A DNA stretch of 64,000 nt, from positions 62,001 through 126,000 of the forward strand of contig JAFUDX010000007.1 of assembly GCA_017464425.1 (NCBI GenBank), in the 5' to 3' direction. The notes below the pieces were generated by a model that was not told the DNA's origin, ran no database searches, and saw only the letters and a list, made by a program, of their open reading frames with translations. This DNA comes from Treponema sp. (GTDB lineage: Bacteria; Spirochaetota; Spirochaetia; Treponematales; Treponemataceae). A program made the translations under genes and the position numbers. Shown here piece by piece: positions 60,823 through 64,000 of the stretch (positions are counted from its first letter, which is position 1; every line of letters begins with the position of its first letter).

Positions 60823-63800
60823 ATGAAAAAATTCACTAAAATGCTGTCGCTATTCTTGTGTACAGTGTTCATGGGGGGGGGTAAGTTCCTGCTCTAGCGG
60901 AAGTTCGGGTGGTGGAGACACTCCTTCACTCAAATCAGTCACAGTTGCCTCAGACGCAACGGAAAACAAAGCCAAGCAGGGTGCGGAAGTCACCTTCACG
61001 GCTACTACAACAGACGCAAATCTTACAGGCGTCACCTACAAATGGGAAATCACCGAGTCTACAGACGGTGGAGTCATCACGGCAGATTCAAAAACTGCTG
61101 CCAATGCAAGCACAGAATCAACTGCAAAAGTAACGATTGCGGGCAATGCGGCTGATGATGCGACGGTCACGGCAAAAGTCACCGCAACATACGGGGACAC
61201 TTCAAAAGAATCAGAAATCACAGTAACAGTTTCAAGCACGGCAAAGGAAAAGGAAGAGAAAGTCTCTTACGACAACAGCCTTGTGTACAATTTTGACGAC
61301 TTGGATTCAGTTCCAACCACAGTTGTGGGTGATAACTCAATTCTTGATGGAAAAGTTGTCTACTGTGTTGGTGAGGGCAAGACTGGAAATGCTAAAGTTA
61401 TAGCGAACACACAGGGCACGCATCACTATTTGCAGGTAAGTGCTGGTGGAAATATCGATGCGGGAACACAAACTATCACTGTCGCAAATCAGTCAACATA
61501 CCTTAAAGTAGCGGCTGCACAGGCTGGAAAAGAGAAGATTATTTTCACATTCACGACTGTAAAAGGCGGTGTGGAAAGCAACAACAGAATCATCATTGCT
61601 GATGCTGACGGAACCGTTCTTGGTGAAAGTGAGGAAATTGCTTGTCCGACTACTGATGACGATACTGAACACACGGCTACCATTGAAGCGACCGTTCCCG
61701 AAACATTCTATATATTCTTTGCGCGCTCAGAAGGAAAGGGTGGATGGAAATTCACCAAAGTCGAACAGCAGTATCCGACCGCAAAAGCCTCGCAAGATGC
61801 TCCAACTGCGGCGAACTTCACTCCTGCAGTTCCTGCCTCAGCTGGCGCAAAGGGCACAATTACCATCAACGACATTTCTGATGTAACAACTCTTGAATAT
61901 GCGACAAGCGCAGACGCTTCTTCATGGACGGCTGTTGCGGCGAGTCCTGTCTCAGTCGCAAGCGGCACATACTACTTCCGATTCAAAGAAACAGACGATA
62001 AAAAAGCAAGCCCTGCTTCTCCGGCGGTTACTGTTCCAGAGTATGTGAATGACAGCCTTCCGACGGCCGAAGCTCCGGCACCAGGTAGCGTCACAGCAAC
62101 ACCGACCACAAGCGCAAGCGACAACGACGGCACGCTTACCGTAAACACAACGACAGAATCCCGCGCATTGTAGTACAGCGCAGACAACGGCGCAAACTGG
62201 AACGACTTTACCGAGAACGCAGCAAGCGGCCTTGCAAGCGGAACCTACAAAATCCGCGTAAAAGCAAGTGACACTTACAATGCTTCTACTGAGACAATTT
62301 CTGTTGTCATCAAGAAATTCACCGCAGCACCTGTCGCAAGCGACTTTACGGTGACGAAAGCAAGCGCGGAAGGCGCGGATGATGGAAAAGTTGCGATTAA
62401 GGCAGACTCAACGGCAGCGACAAACAAGGCTCGTCTCGAAGTTCAGCTTGACGGAACTTGGACAAAGTGGACTGCACTTGGAACTGCGTTGAGCGAAGAC
62501 GGAATGACTGCAAGCGGTCTTGTTCCTGCTACCTACAAAGCACGCTACGCCGAAGACGACGCAAATGCAGAATCAGCAGAAGGCGAGATTGTGGTGGATT
62601 ATGAAAAACTGTTTGCAGAGTTCGTGTCAGGAGAGTTGGGGGATGCTAACATTGATACTGCGCAGAAATTCGAAGGCGATGGTTGGGTTGTCTCAAGTGC
62701 AAAATATCAGGTTTTAGACTCAAGCGAGCCACCTCAGCCTGTAGTCCTTAAAACATACGATTATGTTGCGGATTCTACAGGATATTCATACAGTGGTCGA
62801 ATCAAACTTCAGAAAGAAGCTACTTTCACCATTAAGACGGTTGCAGATACAATCTTGCGAATTGAAGCTGGTTCGACGAACACTAGCGAGGCGCGCAAAA
62901 TCGAAATCACTGGTGCTGATAAAACAGAATGGTCTCCATTGGGATATTCTTATAGTCTGTGGATAAAAGCAACGGATTCAACGGTCGTTCTTAAGAATAC
63001 AACATCTAAAGAAATCGCTGTTTACGGTATTCATATCGTAGACGAAGAACTTGAGCCTGTTGAGCTTTCTTCTGAAACCACATACTCCAAGCCGACTGTT
63101 GTGTTGAGTAAGAATTCTGCTGAACAGAATTCTGATGTCACGATTTCAGCGACAATTCCGAAGGCTTCTACCAAGAAAACAATGTCAGACGGAACGGTTA
63201 CCACAACCGAATCTGATGTTACGGCGGAAGTTTCTTACAAAGTCGCTCCTGTGACGGACGGAACGGTCGGAGACTATGCCACTGCAACGGTGACTGACGG
63301 AAAAGTTAGCACCTCAACAATCGGCACATACTCATACACGGCGAGCTACACAATTGGCGAAACGACATACACTTCTGATGCGGAAACGCTTGAAGTTACG
63401 AAAGCGTTTGAGGCTGCGACAAAGATTATTCCGCTTGCCGCAGGTACGATTAACGAAACTGCATATACCGCTGAGGATGTTCCCGAACTCAACCTTGATA
63501 CGGTGACTGGTATCGAAGCATTGACTTCTGACTTCTTGGAGGCAACCTATACCGCTGCAGACGGCGATGTTCCTGCGTATATCACGCTCACATCAAAGAA
63601 ATCAACCTCAGGCGAAAAGGTGACGGTAACCGTAAACGGCACGAAGGACAGCGAAAGTGTAACTGCCGCCCTGCTCGCTGTGGTTGGAACAGATGGTGCG
63701 TTGACTGTGACAGCGAAGGCGTATAGTGCGTTGCCAGATAGCGTAACGGTAAAACTTTTCACTACACCTACCTCTGGCACTGGAACCTATAATGCAGCTC

Positions 63801-64000
63801 CGACAATTTCCGCAGAAGGTCTTGTTTCTAAAAAAGCAGACGCAACTTGGGCATATAACAGCACTATTGGTGCAATAGCTTCTGGATGTCCAAAGTGGGG
63901 AACTTCCTCAAATATATCAGGCGGATATATTGAACCGGCTTCATCTGTTTCATATAAACCTGCAAAGGATGAAGATGTCGGCTATGTGACATTTACCCTT
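60823..64000 (+). pseudogene. Large repeat-rich surface lipoprotein gene, out of frame at a G9 tract and interrupted by an amber codon (runs off the window)
   Basis: AGGAGG precedes an ATG giving MKKFTKMLSLFLCTVFMG, a lipoprotein signal. A G9 tract (60873-60881) then shifts the frame into an early stop. Removing one G continues directly into V-S-S-C-S-S-G-S-S-G-G-G, which supplies the missing lipobox cysteine and an open frame of over 1000 codons to the window end, broken only by TAG at 62171. The protein carries Ig-like and sandwich-type beta repeats (VTVASDATENKAKQGAEVTF, SASDNDGTLTVNT). The amber codon falls where a homologous repeat has L-E-Y, so a single GAG-to-TAG change explains it. 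As sequenced only a 23-residue peptide would be made. Phase variation is likely for the G tract. Confidence 0.82.

Overview
The window is chromosomal DNA from a spirochaete, most likely a Treponema from a gut, rumen or oral niche. The pointers are a Treponema-type trans-2-enoyl-CoA reductase (FabV/TER), many secreted proteins and lipoproteins, BspA-type leucine-rich repeat and InlB B-repeat surface proteins, a FlgM-like anti-sigma factor, and an AraC regulator with a LacI-like sensor. A pectin methylesterase and a rhamnogalacturonan-acetylesterase-like SGNH hydrolase suggest a pectin-using species. The genus is an inference from gene content; no rRNA is present.

Layout. 0-7.3 kb: a secreted protein, a pectinesterase, a complete MacAB-TolC-type export operon and a formylglycine-generating-enzyme-fold protein followed by the degraded tail of a second permease. 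7.3-12.4 kb: an OmpA-domain protein, an IlvY-like LysR regulator, a small secreted protein, a Fic protein with tandem palindromes upstream, and proC. 12.6-20.6 kb: proB, an HDOD protein, a DUF1538 transporter with a duplicated PII protein, birA, an alcohol-dehydrogenase relative without metal ligands, flgM and rsmI. 20.6-34 kb: der, a MerR regulator, fabV, a solute-binding protein, a DUF4015 lipoprotein, mnmE, the SGNH esterase, ftsK and a DUF1275 protein.

34-45 kb is accessory: a RelE/Phd toxin-antitoxin pair, a frameshifted XRE regulator, InlB-repeat and BspA lipoproteins, a DUF2971/FRG gene pair, a DUF4160 pair, an MNT nucleotidyltransferase with a truncated HEPN partner, and an orphan XRE regulator. 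It ends at tRNA-Gly(CCC). 45-60.6 kb returns to core genes: metK behind a SAM-II-type riboswitch, an AraC regulator, fabG, comM, tRNA-Leu(CAA), recQ, an ORF6N/PLD protein, apbE, a PilZ-like protein with a chemoreceptor, radA and a NusG domain II protein. The window closes inside a large lipoprotein gene that is switched out of frame by a G9 tract and also carries an in-frame amber codon.

Themes beyond the gene list. (1) Several genes have a sigma-70-like promoter placed so that the start codon is the predicted +1, which implies leaderless mRNAs. (2) Several structured intergenic repeats occur, one in two copies with compensatory base changes. (3) A TTTGCGGT half-site is shared by the fic upstream palindromes and by a perfect 35-bp palindrome inside the ORF6N gene. 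(4) Surface-protein and toxin-antitoxin loci show switching, decay and remnants. No transposase, integrase, CRISPR array or rRNA was found.
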